NCBI GenBank assembly: GCA_947304495.1
Contig: CAMZBG010000051.1
Coordinates: 1 to 5,470 of the forward strand
Length of the DNA: 5,470 bases
From: an uncultured Clostridia bacterium
GTDB lineage: Bacteria > Bacillota_I > Bacilli_A > RF39 > UBA660
Reading direction: 5' to 3'
This document shows positions 1 to 5,470 of the stretch, one piece after another. The notes beneath the pieces are model-generated. The model searched no databases. It had not been told where the DNA came from and was given only the letters and a program-made list of their open reading frames with translations. Position 1 is the first letter of the stretch. The number at the start of each line of letters is the position of its first letter. Made by a program: the position numbers and the translations under genes.

Positions 1-2
1 TA

Positions 3-9
3 CCACCTC
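3..9 (-). promoter_or_regulatory. Probable ribosome binding site of the gene downstream of rplI
   Basis: Read on the minus strand, the last bases of rplI and those just after it spell GAGGTGG, a good Shine-Dalgarno match, overlapping the rplI TGA stop (10-8). This implies a co-transcribed, probably translationally coupled gene starting just beyond the left edge. In Firmicutes the gene after rplI is commonly the replicative helicase (dnaB/dnaC), but none of that coding sequence is visible, so its identity is only a guess from known gene order. Confidence 0.4.
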
Positions 10-448
10 ATTTCTTTAAGGTAACTTTTATTTCCCCTTTTACCTTTTTATGCAACTCAATGGTAACTATATGAGTTCCCAAAGAATCTAATGGATGATC
101 TAATAGTATTTTCTTTTTATCAACATCTATATTCATTTTTTTTAGTTCTTCATGTATTTGTTTAGAAGAGACAGTACCAAAAACCTTATCCTGTTCTCCT
201 GTTTTTACCTTTATTATTATTTCTTTGTTTTTAAGTGCTTCAGCCAATTCTTGGCATCTTTGAATATTAGCATCCTCTTCTTTTTGTTTAATATCCAATT
301 CTTTAGCCAATCTTTGTTTTGATAATTGAGTAGCTGGAATAGCAAGACCATTTTTTATTAGATAGTTGTTAGCGTATCCGTCGCTAACGTCTATGATTTG
401 ATCTTTTTTTCCTTGCTTTTTTACATCTTGTAGTAGTATTACTTTCAT
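8..448 (-). CDS. rplI: Large ribosomal subunit protein bL9
   Basis: Encodes bL9, a 23S rRNA-binding protein of the large subunit near the base of the L1 stalk that affects translational fidelity. The product is 146 aa, close to the usual ~148. The N-terminal RNA-binding domain is clear: MKVILLQDV at 1-9, [18 protein letters not shown] at about 14-31, then NGLAIPAT. A long charged connecting helix follows (about 41-74), then the C-terminal domain with [12 protein letters not shown] near 85-96. I chose the ATG at 448-446 because the family begins M-K/Q-V-I-L-L and the ribosome binding site sits 8 bases upstream. A TTG one codon earlier (451-449) is in frame but unlikely. The gene has its own promoter and is separated from the rpsF-ssb-rpsR cluster by an oppositely oriented mur operon. 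It ends in TGA, which argues for a standard genetic code. Confidence 0.97.
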   Translation of the reverse strand: MKVILLQDVKKQGKKDQIIDVSDGYANNYLIKNGLAIPATQLSKQRLAKELDIKQKEEDANIQRCQELAEALKNKEIIIKVKTGEQDKVFGTVSSKQIHEELKKMNIDVDKKKILLDHPLDSLGTHIVTIELHKKVKGEIKVTLKK

Positions 449-456
449 CAATAATC

Positions 457-462
457 ACTCCT
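457..462 (-). promoter_or_regulatory. Ribosome binding site of rplI
   Basis: The minus strand reads AGGAGT here, within AAAAGGAGTG, with 8 bases before the ATG at 448. This spacing favours the ATG (giving MKVILL) over the adjacent TTG at 451, which would leave only 5 bases. Confidence 0.8.
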
Positions 463-479
463 TTTTTCGCTGTTTACTT

Positions 480-490
480 ATTATATCATA
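480..490 (-). promoter_or_regulatory. Extended -10 promoter of rplI
   Basis: The minus strand reads TATGATATAAT, a perfect TATAAT (485-480) preceded by TGn. No good -35 is seen: the hexamer at 17-bp spacing (508-503) is ATAGCA. Initiation should fall around 473, giving a leader of about 25 nt, too short for a structured leader control element. The promoter explains how rplI is expressed although it is cut off from rpsF-ssb-rpsR. The call rests on consensus only. Confidence 0.6.
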
Positions 491-564
491 TTTATGTGTT
501 ATTGCTATTTAAATATTCTTCTAGTATTTCTATTATTATTTTATCACAATCACTTTATTCTAAA

Positions 565-590
565 AAGTACATAATACTGTTAAGTACATA
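565..590. repeat. Short direct repeat upstream of the murL promoter
   Basis: The nonamer AAGTACATA occurs twice, at 565-573 and 582-590, with starts 17 bp apart. A small inverted repeat, ATAGT-AA-ACTAT, follows at 588-599. These lie 29-54 bp upstream of the murL -10 box, where an activator or repressor could bind. In AT-rich DNA such short repeats also arise by chance, so a regulatory role is speculative. Confidence 0.3.
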
Positions 591-603
591 GTAAACTATA
601 ACT

Positions 604-614
604 CCTTGGCAAGG
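604..614. promoter_or_regulatory. Small palindrome CCTTG-G-CAAGG beside the murL promoter
   Basis: An 11-bp interrupted palindrome with 5-bp arms, GC-rich compared with its surroundings, lies directly upstream of the extended -10 and covers the region where a -35 box would be. It could be an operator or part of the polymerase contact. It is too short to name a regulator. Confidence 0.25.
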
Positions 615-618
615 GTAT

Positions 619-629
619 TATGCTATAAT
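619..629 (+). promoter_or_regulatory. Extended -10 promoter of the murL-murD2-murC operon
   Basis: TATGCTATAAT contains a perfect TATAAT (624-629) preceded by TGn. The expected -35 position at 17-bp spacing (601-606, ACTCCT) is poor, and the better-looking TTGGCA at 606-611 is only 12 bp away. Recognition is therefore probably through the extended -10. Transcription should start near 636, with a leader of about 17 nt before the ATG at 653. The divergent rplI promoter has the same form. Confidence 0.65.
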
Positions 630-652
630 TATTATTAGATAAGAGTGATTTT

Positions 653-1978
653 ATGGATAAATATTTGGAATTAAGTAATAAATATAATGTTTTCATTTTT
701 GATAGCTTTAGTATAGATGATATTGGTGAGAAATACCGACTTACTTTTAATTATATAGTACCCGGTTTAACTGAATATCATCCCTACATAGAAGTAGATA
801 AATTTAAAATAGATAGTTTTAGTAGGTATTTAGTTTTTCATATAGGACTAATTGAGCTAATTAGTTATTGGAAATGTACTTGTAGTAAGAATGTAATAAT
901 TAAAGCTGGATATATTGATGAAAAGCAAATTTCTTTCTTTAAAAAGACGTATTACTATGGGTTGGGAGAATTATTCTATACTAATGGTATTAGCGCTAGT
1001 TTAGATGATTTTATGAATATAACATGTGAATGTAAAAAAGAAGAAATTATATATCCTGATTATAAAGGGCATGGTAATATAATACCTATTGGTGGAGGTA
1101 AAGATAGTGTTGTTTCTTTAGAAATACTAAGAGGTTTAGATAACAATGCTTTTATAATTAATCCGAAAGAGATTACTAGAAAGTGTGCACAAATTGGAGG
1201 TTATGAACAACCTATTACTGTTAAAAGGGTTTTAGATAAAAATATGTTAGAACTTAATAAACAGGGTTTTATTAATGGACATACACCCTTTAGTGCGTGT
1301 GTATCATTTATTTCTTATCTATGCGCTTATATCCATAATAAAAAATATATTGCTTTAAGTAACGAAAATAGTTCTAATGAAAGCAATATAATTGGAACAA
1401 AGATAAATCATCAGTATTCTAAGACCTTTGAATATGAAAGAGACTTTAATAACTATGCAGACAGGTATTTTAGAATAGACATTCATTATTTTAGCTTATT
1501 AAGGCCATTGAGTGAGTACCAAATAGCAATGTTGTTTTCTCATTATGACAAGTACCATAAGACTTTTAAGAGTTGTAATGTAGGAAGTAAAAAAGAACCA
1601 TGGGAATGGTGCTGTAACTGTCCTAAATGTTTGTTTGTCTTTACTATATTAGCGCCGTTCTTATATAAAGAAAAATTGGTAGATATATTTGGAGAAGATT
1701 TATTTGAAAGAAAAGATTTGTTGAATACTTTCATCGAATTAATTGGGTATAGCACTAATAAGCCATTCGAGTGTGTTGGTACTTATAGCGAAGTAAGATA
1801 TGCTGCAAGTAGATTAATTGAAGAATTAGATGACTTGCCTTTTCTTCTTCAATACTATAAAGATAACTATAAATTAGAAGATACTAGTAACAGATTAGAA
1901 TCAAAGTGGAATGATGAACATAATGTTCCTGATGAATTTGTAATACGTGTTAAAGAGGAGATTAATAAATATGTATAA
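653..1978 (+). CDS. murL: MurL-type UDP-MurNAc-L-Ala-L-Glu epimerase (PP-loop protein)
   Basis: Probably the cytoplasmic enzyme that, using ATP, inverts the terminal L-Glu of UDP-MurNAc-L-Ala-L-Glu to D-Glu (EC 5.1.1.23; AMP and PPi formed), as known for Xanthomonas MurL. The product is 441 aa, with no signal peptide or membrane segment evident. A PP-loop ATP-binding motif IPIGGGKDSVVSLE lies at 145-157. Further motifs are NGHTPFSA (208-215), LSNENSSNESN (235-245), SLLRPLSEYQ (281-290) and CVGTYSEVRYAA (374-385). C308 with C320-x2-C323-x2-C326 forms a Cys4 site resembling the zinc site of QueC-like PP-loop enzymes. The ATG at 653 has a modest GAGTG ribosome binding site (643-647) 5 bases upstream. 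The gene is first in an operon and overlaps murD2 by 8 bases. The assignment rests on remembered family motifs plus adjacency to a MurD2-like ligase and murC. A different PP-loop amidotransferase or adenylating enzyme is the main alternative. Confidence 0.82.
   Translation: MDKYLELSNKYNVFIFDSFSIDDIGEKYRLTFNYIVPGLTEYHPYIEVDKFKIDSFSRYLVFHIGLIELISYWKCTCSKNVIIKAGYIDEKQISFFKKTYYYGLGELFYTNGISASLDDFMNITCECKKEEIIYPDYKGHGNIIPIGGGKDSVVSLEILRGLDNNAFIINPKEITRKCAQIGGYEQPITVKRVLDKNMLELNKQGFINGHTPFSACVSFISYLCAYIHNKKYIALSNENSSNESNIIGTKINHQYSKTFEYERDFNNYADRYFRIDIHYFSLLRPLSEYQIAMLFSHYDKYHKTFKSCNVGSKKEPWEWCCNCPKCLFVFTILAPFLYKEKLVDIFGEDLFERKDLLNTFIELIGYSTNKPFECVGTYSEVRYAASRLIEELDDLPFLLQYYKDNYKLEDTSNRLESKWNDEHNVPDEFVIRVKEEINKYV
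1954..1960 (+). promoter_or_regulatory. Ribosome binding site that sets the murD2 start
   Basis: AGAGGAG lies inside the end of murL, 10 bases before the ATG at 1971. It falls within the coding sequence if the upstream in-frame GTG at 1947 is used, so the ATG at 1971 is the better start. Confidence 0.75.
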
Positions 1979-3299
1979 AAAAATAGTAGCTAATATTAAG
2001 GATAAATCTATTGCAATTTTAGGATTTGGTAAAGAAGGAAAGTCAAGTTATAATTTTATCAGAAGGTATTTACCCAACAAAAAAATAGCTATTATTGATA
2101 AAAATGATAAGCTATTAGAACAAAACGATTATTTGAAAGAAGACAAAAACGTTATTGTTATTACTGGAGAAAACTATCTAGATAGTATAAATGACTATGA
2201 TATGATTATAAAATCGCCAGGAGTAAAAATTCCTAATGAATTAGTTAAAATAGTTAAAGATAAGATTACTTCACAATTAGAATTATTACTAGAGATAGAT
2301 AGAAATAATATTATTGGTATTACTGGGACAAAAGGAAAAAGTACTACTTCATCTTTGTTATATAAAATTATAAAAGATCAGGATATAGATTGTTTATTAT
2401 TAGGAAATGTAGGCAATCCTATTTTGGATTATATTGAAGATATAAAGGAAGATACTATACTAGTTATTGAATGTTCTAGTTATCAATTGGAAATGATTCA
2501 TTATTCCCCTCATATCGGGTTAGTATTAAATCTATTTGAAGATCATTTAATATATCATATTAATCTAGAAGATTATTGGCATTCTAAATTGAATATGTTT
2601 AGGTATCAAACCAATAGCGATTATATGCTTTATGATAGTGAATTGGTTAATGTTAACAATGAGATGAGTAAAAATCCTTTTCATAGTAATAAGTTAGATA
2701 TATATAAAGATTTCAAAATAGATGATAATAGAGTTATTTTTGAAAACAGGATTATTTATGATAAAAGCAGTAAAAGAGAGATTATTGGAGAACATAATTT
2801 CAAAAATATTCTATTTGTTTTAAGGGTATGTATTTTATTAGATTTAGATTTGGAAAAAGCAAGGAAGAGTATTGAGACTTTTAAGCCTCTAAAGCACAGA
2901 ATGGAATACTTTGGAACTTATAATGGAGTTAAATATTATGATGATACAATTGCTACTATTCCTGAAGCTACTATTAATTGTATAGAAGCGTTGAAAGAAG
3001 TGGACACCTTAATATTTGGAGGATTAGATAGAGGTATAGATTATAGTATTCTGATTGATTATTTAAATAAGTCAAAAATAGATAATATTATAGCAATGCC
3101 TGATACAGGATATAAAATTGCTAAAGAGTTAGTAAATAAAAAGGTGTTTAAAGTTAGTACTTTAGAAGAGGCTGTTATAACGGCTAAAAAAGTTGCAAAA
3201 AAGATTTGTGTATTATCTCCGGCTGCTCCTAGTTATAATGCTTTTAAGAATTTTGAAGAAAAGGGAGATTTATTTAAAGAATTAGTAAAGAAGGGTTAA
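1971..3299 (+). CDS. murD2: MurD2-type UDP-MurNAc-L-Ala--L-glutamate ligase
   Basis: A cytoplasmic Mur ligase of 442 aa, expected to join glutamate to UDP-MurNAc-L-Ala with ATP hydrolysis. Visible in order: an N-terminal Rossmann-like nucleotide-sugar domain with ILGFGKEGKSS (16-26); the ATP loop GITGTKGKSTTS (116-127); ECSSYQLE (167-174); LNLFEDH (186-192); K206, the candidate carbamylated lysine; GEHNFKN (273-279); HRMEY (309-313); and a C-terminal domain ending in SPAAPSYNAFKNFEEKG (416-432). Canonical MurD has NDSKATN where this protein has YDDTIATIPEA (323-333), and GGDGK where it has GGLDRGIDY (350-358). These replacements touch the D-glutamate site and match the MurD2 branch (EC 6.3.2.53), which uses L-Glu. 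The neighbouring murL supports this. It overlaps murL by 8 bases and is followed one base later by murC. MurD family membership is certain; the L-Glu preference is inferred. Confidence 0.85.
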   Translation: MYKKIVANIKDKSIAILGFGKEGKSSYNFIRRYLPNKKIAIIDKNDKLLEQNDYLKEDKNVIVITGENYLDSINDYDMIIKSPGVKIPNELVKIVKDKITSQLELLLEIDRNNIIGITGTKGKSTTSSLLYKIIKDQDIDCLLLGNVGNPILDYIEDIKEDTILVIECSSYQLEMIHYSPHIGLVLNLFEDHLIYHINLEDYWHSKLNMFRYQTNSDYMLYDSELVNVNNEMSKNPFHSNKLDIYKDFKIDDNRVIFENRIIYDKSSKREIIGEHNFKNILFVLRVCILLDLDLEKARKSIETFKPLKHRMEYFGTYNGVKYYDDTIATIPEATINCIEALKEVDTLIFGGLDRGIDYSILIDYLNKSKIDNIIAMPDTGYKIAKELVNKKVFKVSTLEEAVITAKKVAKKICVLSPAAPSYNAFKNFEEKGDLFKELVKKG

Positions 3300-3300
3300 T

Positions 3301-4671
3301 ATGGTAGATATTAAAGATTATAAAAATATATATTTTATCGGTATTGGCGGCATAAGTATGAGTGGTATAGCTTTAATCTTGAAGAGATGGAATTATAATG
3401 TTTGGGGTTCTAATAATGTTAAATCCAAACAAACCGATTGGGTGGAAAAGCAGGGGATAAAAGTAAATATAGGACAAGTCGAAGACAATATTACTAAGGA
3501 TATCGATTTAATAGTTTATACTGCTGCCGTTAAGCAAGATAATCCCGAAATGGTTAAAGCTCGAAAACTGGGAATTAAATGTGTAGAAAGAGGAGAATTC
3601 TTAGGAGAATTAACCAAGTTATTTAAGGATACTATTGGCGTGGCTGGAACTCATGGCAAAACTAGTACAACAAGTATGCTAGCATTATCATTTATTGAAG
3701 CTGGACTTGATCCGTCTATTCAGGTTGGAGCAACTCTTAATGCTATTAATGGGAATTACCGGGTTGGTAATAGCGATTATTTTATTATCGAAGCATGTGA
3801 ATATCATAATAGTTATCATAGTTTTAAACAAAAAAGTGCTATTGTTTTGAATGTAGATGATGATCATTTGGATTTCTTTAAAAATATTGGTGGTGTAGAA
3901 GAAAGTTTTGAAAAGTATGTTAATCTTTTACCAAATGATGGTTTTTTAGTTATTAACAGAGACGATAAAAGGTGTTATGAATTAAGAAATCATACTAAAG
4001 CTAGTGTTATTACTGTTGGTAAGGGTGATGATGCTGATTGGTATTATAAAAATGTTACGTATGATGAAGAGGGGTATCCTTCTTTTGATGTATATCATAA
4101 AGGTAGATTAGTAGATCACCTAACTCTGAGAATTAGAGGTGTACATAATATATTCAACTGTCTTTGTTGTGTTGCTATGTGTGATGCTTATGAAATAGGA
4201 ATAGATACCGTAAAAAGAGCAATACTAAAGTTTACTGGTGCCGAAAGAAGATTGGAATATAAAGGAATGATAAATGGGGCAAGGATATATGACGATTATG
4301 GGCATCATCCTACCGAGATTAAGGCTACTTTTGAGGGCATTAAACATATGAAATACAATAGCTCTTGGGCTGTTTTTGAAGCTCATACATTTAGTAGACT
4401 TAAAGATCACCTTGAGGAGTTCGCTGATAGTTTAAAGGACTTTGATAATATAATTGTTATGGATATTTATCCGGCTAGAGAGACTAATATATTTAATATA
4501 CACGAAGAGGACTTAATAAAAGAGTTAGAGAAATTAAATAAAAAAGCTATTCATATATCGGATTATAATGAAATAGCTAGTTATATAAAAGGTCATGTTA
4601 AAGAAGGAGATATAGTTATTACTGTTGGAGCGGGAAACGCAACTAAGATTGCTAGTTTATTGTTACAATAG
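3301..4671 (+). CDS. murC: UDP-N-acetylmuramate--L-alanine ligase MurC
   Basis: A cytoplasmic ligase that adds L-Ala to UDP-MurNAc, the first peptide-stem step, producing the substrate of the preceding gene's product. The product is 456 aa, normal for MurC. The N-terminal domain has FIGIGGISMSG (12-22). The central ATPase domain has the ATP loop GVAGTHGKTSTTS (113-125), IEACEYHNSY (163-172) and LNVDDDHLDFF (183-193). GVHNIFN is at 280-286 and ERRLEYKG at 315-322. The C-terminal domain has the MurC hallmark DDYGHHPTE (331-339), HTFSRL (362-367), DIYPARE (388-394) and TVGAGN (441-446). EACEY replaces the EADES of E. coli MurC; I believe this variant is common in Clostridia/Bacilli MurC. The start one base after the murD2 stop (TAATATG) with a weak GAAGGG site (3290-3295) suggests translational coupling. 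It is the last gene of the operon, ahead of a strong terminator. Confidence 0.96.
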   Translation: MVDIKDYKNIYFIGIGGISMSGIALILKRWNYNVWGSNNVKSKQTDWVEKQGIKVNIGQVEDNITKDIDLIVYTAAVKQDNPEMVKARKLGIKCVERGEFLGELTKLFKDTIGVAGTHGKTSTTSMLALSFIEAGLDPSIQVGATLNAINGNYRVGNSDYFIIEACEYHNSYHSFKQKSAIVLNVDDDHLDFFKNIGGVEESFEKYVNLLPNDGFLVINRDDKRCYELRNHTKASVITVGKGDDADWYYKNVTYDEEGYPSFDVYHKGRLVDHLTLRIRGVHNIFNCLCCVAMCDAYEIGIDTVKRAILKFTGAERRLEYKGMINGARIYDDYGHHPTEIKATFEGIKHMKYNSSWAVFEAHTFSRLKDHLEEFADSLKDFDNIIVMDIYPARETNIFNIHEEDLIKELEKLNKKAIHISDYNEIASYIKGHVKEGDIVITVGAGNATKIASLLLQ

Positions 4672-4684
4672 TTATTATAAAACA

Positions 4685-4710
4685 AAAAAATACTCGAAAG
4701 AGTATTTTTT
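4685..4710. terminator. Bidirectional intrinsic terminator between murC and rpsR
   Basis: An 11-bp perfect hairpin: AAAAAATACTC (4685-4695), GAAA tetraloop (4696-4699), GAGTATTTTTT (4700-4710). On the plus strand the T run ends the mur operon; on the minus strand the stem is followed by TTTTTTTGTTTT and can end rpsF-ssb-rpsR. The right arm shares two bases (4709-4710) with the rpsR stop codon. The A/T-only outer stem is weak, but the GAAA loop and T runs on both sides make the call good. Confidence 0.85.
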
Positions 4711-4924
4711 ATTTTACATATGGTAATAAAGCCATATATCTAGCTAATTTGATTTGATTTGCAATGTGTCTTTGATGTTTTGCACATGCTCCTGTCATAC
4801 GACGAGGCATTATCTTTCCTTTTTCATTAATATATTTAGAAACTATCATAACATCTTTATAATCAACGCTTTTTCCAGCACACATTTGACAAATCTTTTT
4901 CTTTTTACGATAAAATTCAGCCAT
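4709..4924 (-). CDS. rpsR: Small ribosomal subunit protein bS18
   Basis: Encodes bS18, which binds 16S rRNA in the platform of the small subunit together with bS6. The product is 71 aa, normal length. The family core is clear: VDYKDV at 20-25, [15 protein letters not shown] at 31-45, and [10 protein letters not shown] at 60-69. It is a cysteine-containing (C+) form: C12-x2-C15 near the N-terminus and C47-x2-H50 after the MTG motif, a plausible zinc site lost in many bS18 proteins such as that of E. coli. The ATG at 4924-4922 is preceded by a perfect AGGAGG (4936-4931) 6 bases away. It follows ssb by 14 bases, is the last gene of the cluster, and its stop codon runs into the shared terminator. 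Confidence 0.97.
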   Translation of the reverse strand: MAEFYRKKKKICQMCAGKSVDYKDVMIVSKYINEKGKIMPRRMTGACAKHQRHIANQIKLARYMALLPYVK

Positions 4925-4938
4925 TGTAATCCTCCTTT

Positions 4939-5409
4939 TTAGAATGGCAAATCATCATCACTTAAAGCTACTTCGTCACCAAAATCTTTAAAAGGATCTT
5001 CGCTAATATCAGTTGTAGCTATATCTGCTGATGAGTTACCTGCATAATTATTTGATGAGTCGTCATGAGAATTTTGGAAATTTGAGCTCCCTCCTTTAGG
5101 AGTTAAAAACTCTATACGATCCGCTTGAACTTCTGTAACATATCTTTTAGTTCCATCTTGTGCATCATAGCTACTAGTTCTAATACTACCTTCTACGCCT
5201 ATTTGATCACCCTTATGGCAAAACTTGGCTAAATTGTCAGCTTGATTACGCCATACACGGCAATTAATAAAATCCGCTTCTCTATCACCATTTTGTGGGG
5301 TAAAAGGTCTATTTACAGCGATTGTAAAAGTAGCAACGCTTATACCACTAGATACTGTACGTAATTCAGGATCTCTGGTTAATCTTCCAACTAATTCTAC
5401 TCTATTCAT
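4939..5409 (-). CDS. ssb: Single-stranded DNA-binding protein SSB
   Basis: Coats single-stranded DNA during replication, recombination and repair, normally as a tetramer, and recruits partners through its C-terminal tip. The product is 156 aa. The OB-fold domain covers about 1-107, with [17 protein letters not shown] at the start, then [27 protein letters not shown] and [13 protein letters not shown] low-complexity Gly/Ser/Asn-rich linker follows (about 108-134). The acidic tail ends in DDDLPF, the conserved partner-binding tip, so the protein is complete. The GAGGAG ribosome binding site (5423-5418) lies in the last two codons of rpsF, 8 bases before the ATG at 5409-5407. rpsF, ssb and rpsR form the conserved bacterial operon. 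Confidence 0.97.
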   Translation of the reverse strand: MNRVELVGRLTRDPELRTVSSGISVATFTIAVNRPFTPQNGDREADFINCRVWRNQADNLAKFCHKGDQIGVEGSIRTSSYDAQDGTKRYVTEVQADRIEFLTPKGGSSNFQNSHDDSSNNYAGNSSADIATTDISEDPFKDFGDEVALSDDDLPF

Positions 5410-5414
5410 AAATC

Positions 5415-5470
5415 TTACTCCTCATCTAATTTAATAACTAAATGTCTTAAAACATTTTCATCTAAAGAAG
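5415..5470 (-). CDS. rpsF: Small ribosomal subunit protein bS6, C-terminal end (partial)
   Basis: Only the last 17 codons and the TAA stop (5417-5415) are in the window; the rest lies beyond the right edge. The visible end reads SLDENVLRHLVIKLDEE, which matches the bS6 core helix-strand element (D-x-VLRHLVIK). bS6 pairs with bS18 in the 30S platform. The stop is 5 bases upstream of the ssb ATG, and the final GAG GAG codons serve as the ssb ribosome binding site, so the genes are tightly coupled. The operon promoter is outside the window. Confidence 0.92.
   Translation of the reverse strand, partial: SLDENVLRHLVIKLDEE

Noticed and set aside
606..611. TTGGCA as a -35 box for the murL promoter
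   Set aside because: It is only 12 bp from the TATAAT at 624, too short for normal sigma-70 spacing; the extended -10 explains the promoter without it.
1543..1755. Minus-strand open frame of 70 codons
   Set aside because: It lies wholly inside the well-supported murL candidate, shows no family motif and has no ribosome binding site that I can see; an antisense shadow.
1947..1970. GTG start that would extend murD2 by 8 residues
   Set aside because: The best Shine-Dalgarno sequence (1954-1960) lies downstream of this GTG, at proper distance from the ATG at 1971, and the extra residues are not typical of Mur ligases.
653..1978. QueC or asparagine-synthase-like enzyme instead of MurL
   Set aside because: The PP-loop and Cys cluster recall QueC, but the protein is about twice the length of QueC, has extra motifs (NGHTPFSA, GTYSEVRYAA) and sits in a mur operon, not with queuosine genes.
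4225..4410. Minus-strand open frame of 61 codons
   Set aside because: It is antisense to the most conserved part of murC (DDYGHHPTE region) and has no recognisable features.
4754..4942. Plus-strand open frame of 62 codons
   Set aside because: It is the antisense of rpsR; the rpsR product is unmistakable and the Cys/Phe-rich plus-strand product is not protein-like.
1..5470. Insertion sequences, CRISPR arrays, tRNA or rRNA genes, attachment sites
   Set aside because: No transposase motifs, long terminal inverted repeats, regularly spaced repeats or tRNA-like cloverleaf sequences were seen; the noncoding space is limited to 449-652 and two tiny gaps.

Overview
The window is AT-rich, and both strands are consistent with a low-GC, Gram-positive-type bacterium (Bacillota or a relative such as the uncultured gut Bacilli/Mycoplasmatota lineages). 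The evidence is strong AGGAGG-type ribosome binding sites, extended -10 promoters of the TATGnTATAAT type, the Firmicute-style rpsF-ssb-rpsR cluster with rplI nearby, and a murein pathway. rplI ends at a TGA stop and Trp is written TGG, so the code looks standard, not the Mycoplasma/Spiroplasma code. Lineage placement beyond this is a guess.

Layout. At the left, on the minus strand, is rplI (bL9), probably followed just outside the window by another gene whose ribosome binding site overlaps the rplI stop. A ~200-bp divergent intergenic region (449-652) carries two back-to-back extended -10 promoters. In the middle, on the plus strand, is a tight three-gene operon at 653-4671. Its first gene encodes a PP-loop protein that I recognise as the MurL-type glutamyl epimerase. 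The second is a MurD-family ligase with the sequence marks of the L-glutamate-adding MurD2 branch. The third is murC. At 4685-4710 a bidirectional terminator separates this operon from the convergent minus-strand ribosomal/replication cluster: rpsR (bS18), ssb, and the last 17 codons of rpsF (bS6), which runs off the right edge.

How the genes work together. MurC makes UDP-MurNAc-L-Ala, MurD2 is expected to add L-Glu instead of D-Glu, and MurL is expected to invert that terminal L-Glu to D-Glu in an ATP-dependent reaction. The operon would therefore encode three consecutive cytoplasmic peptidoglycan steps, in the reverse of the reaction order, by a route that needs no free D-glutamate and so no glutamate racemase. 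This route is known biochemically from Xanthomonas. Its presence in a Firmicute-like genome, wedged in opposite orientation between rpsR and rplI, is the main discovery of the window. The function is inferred from motifs and gene context and is not proven here.
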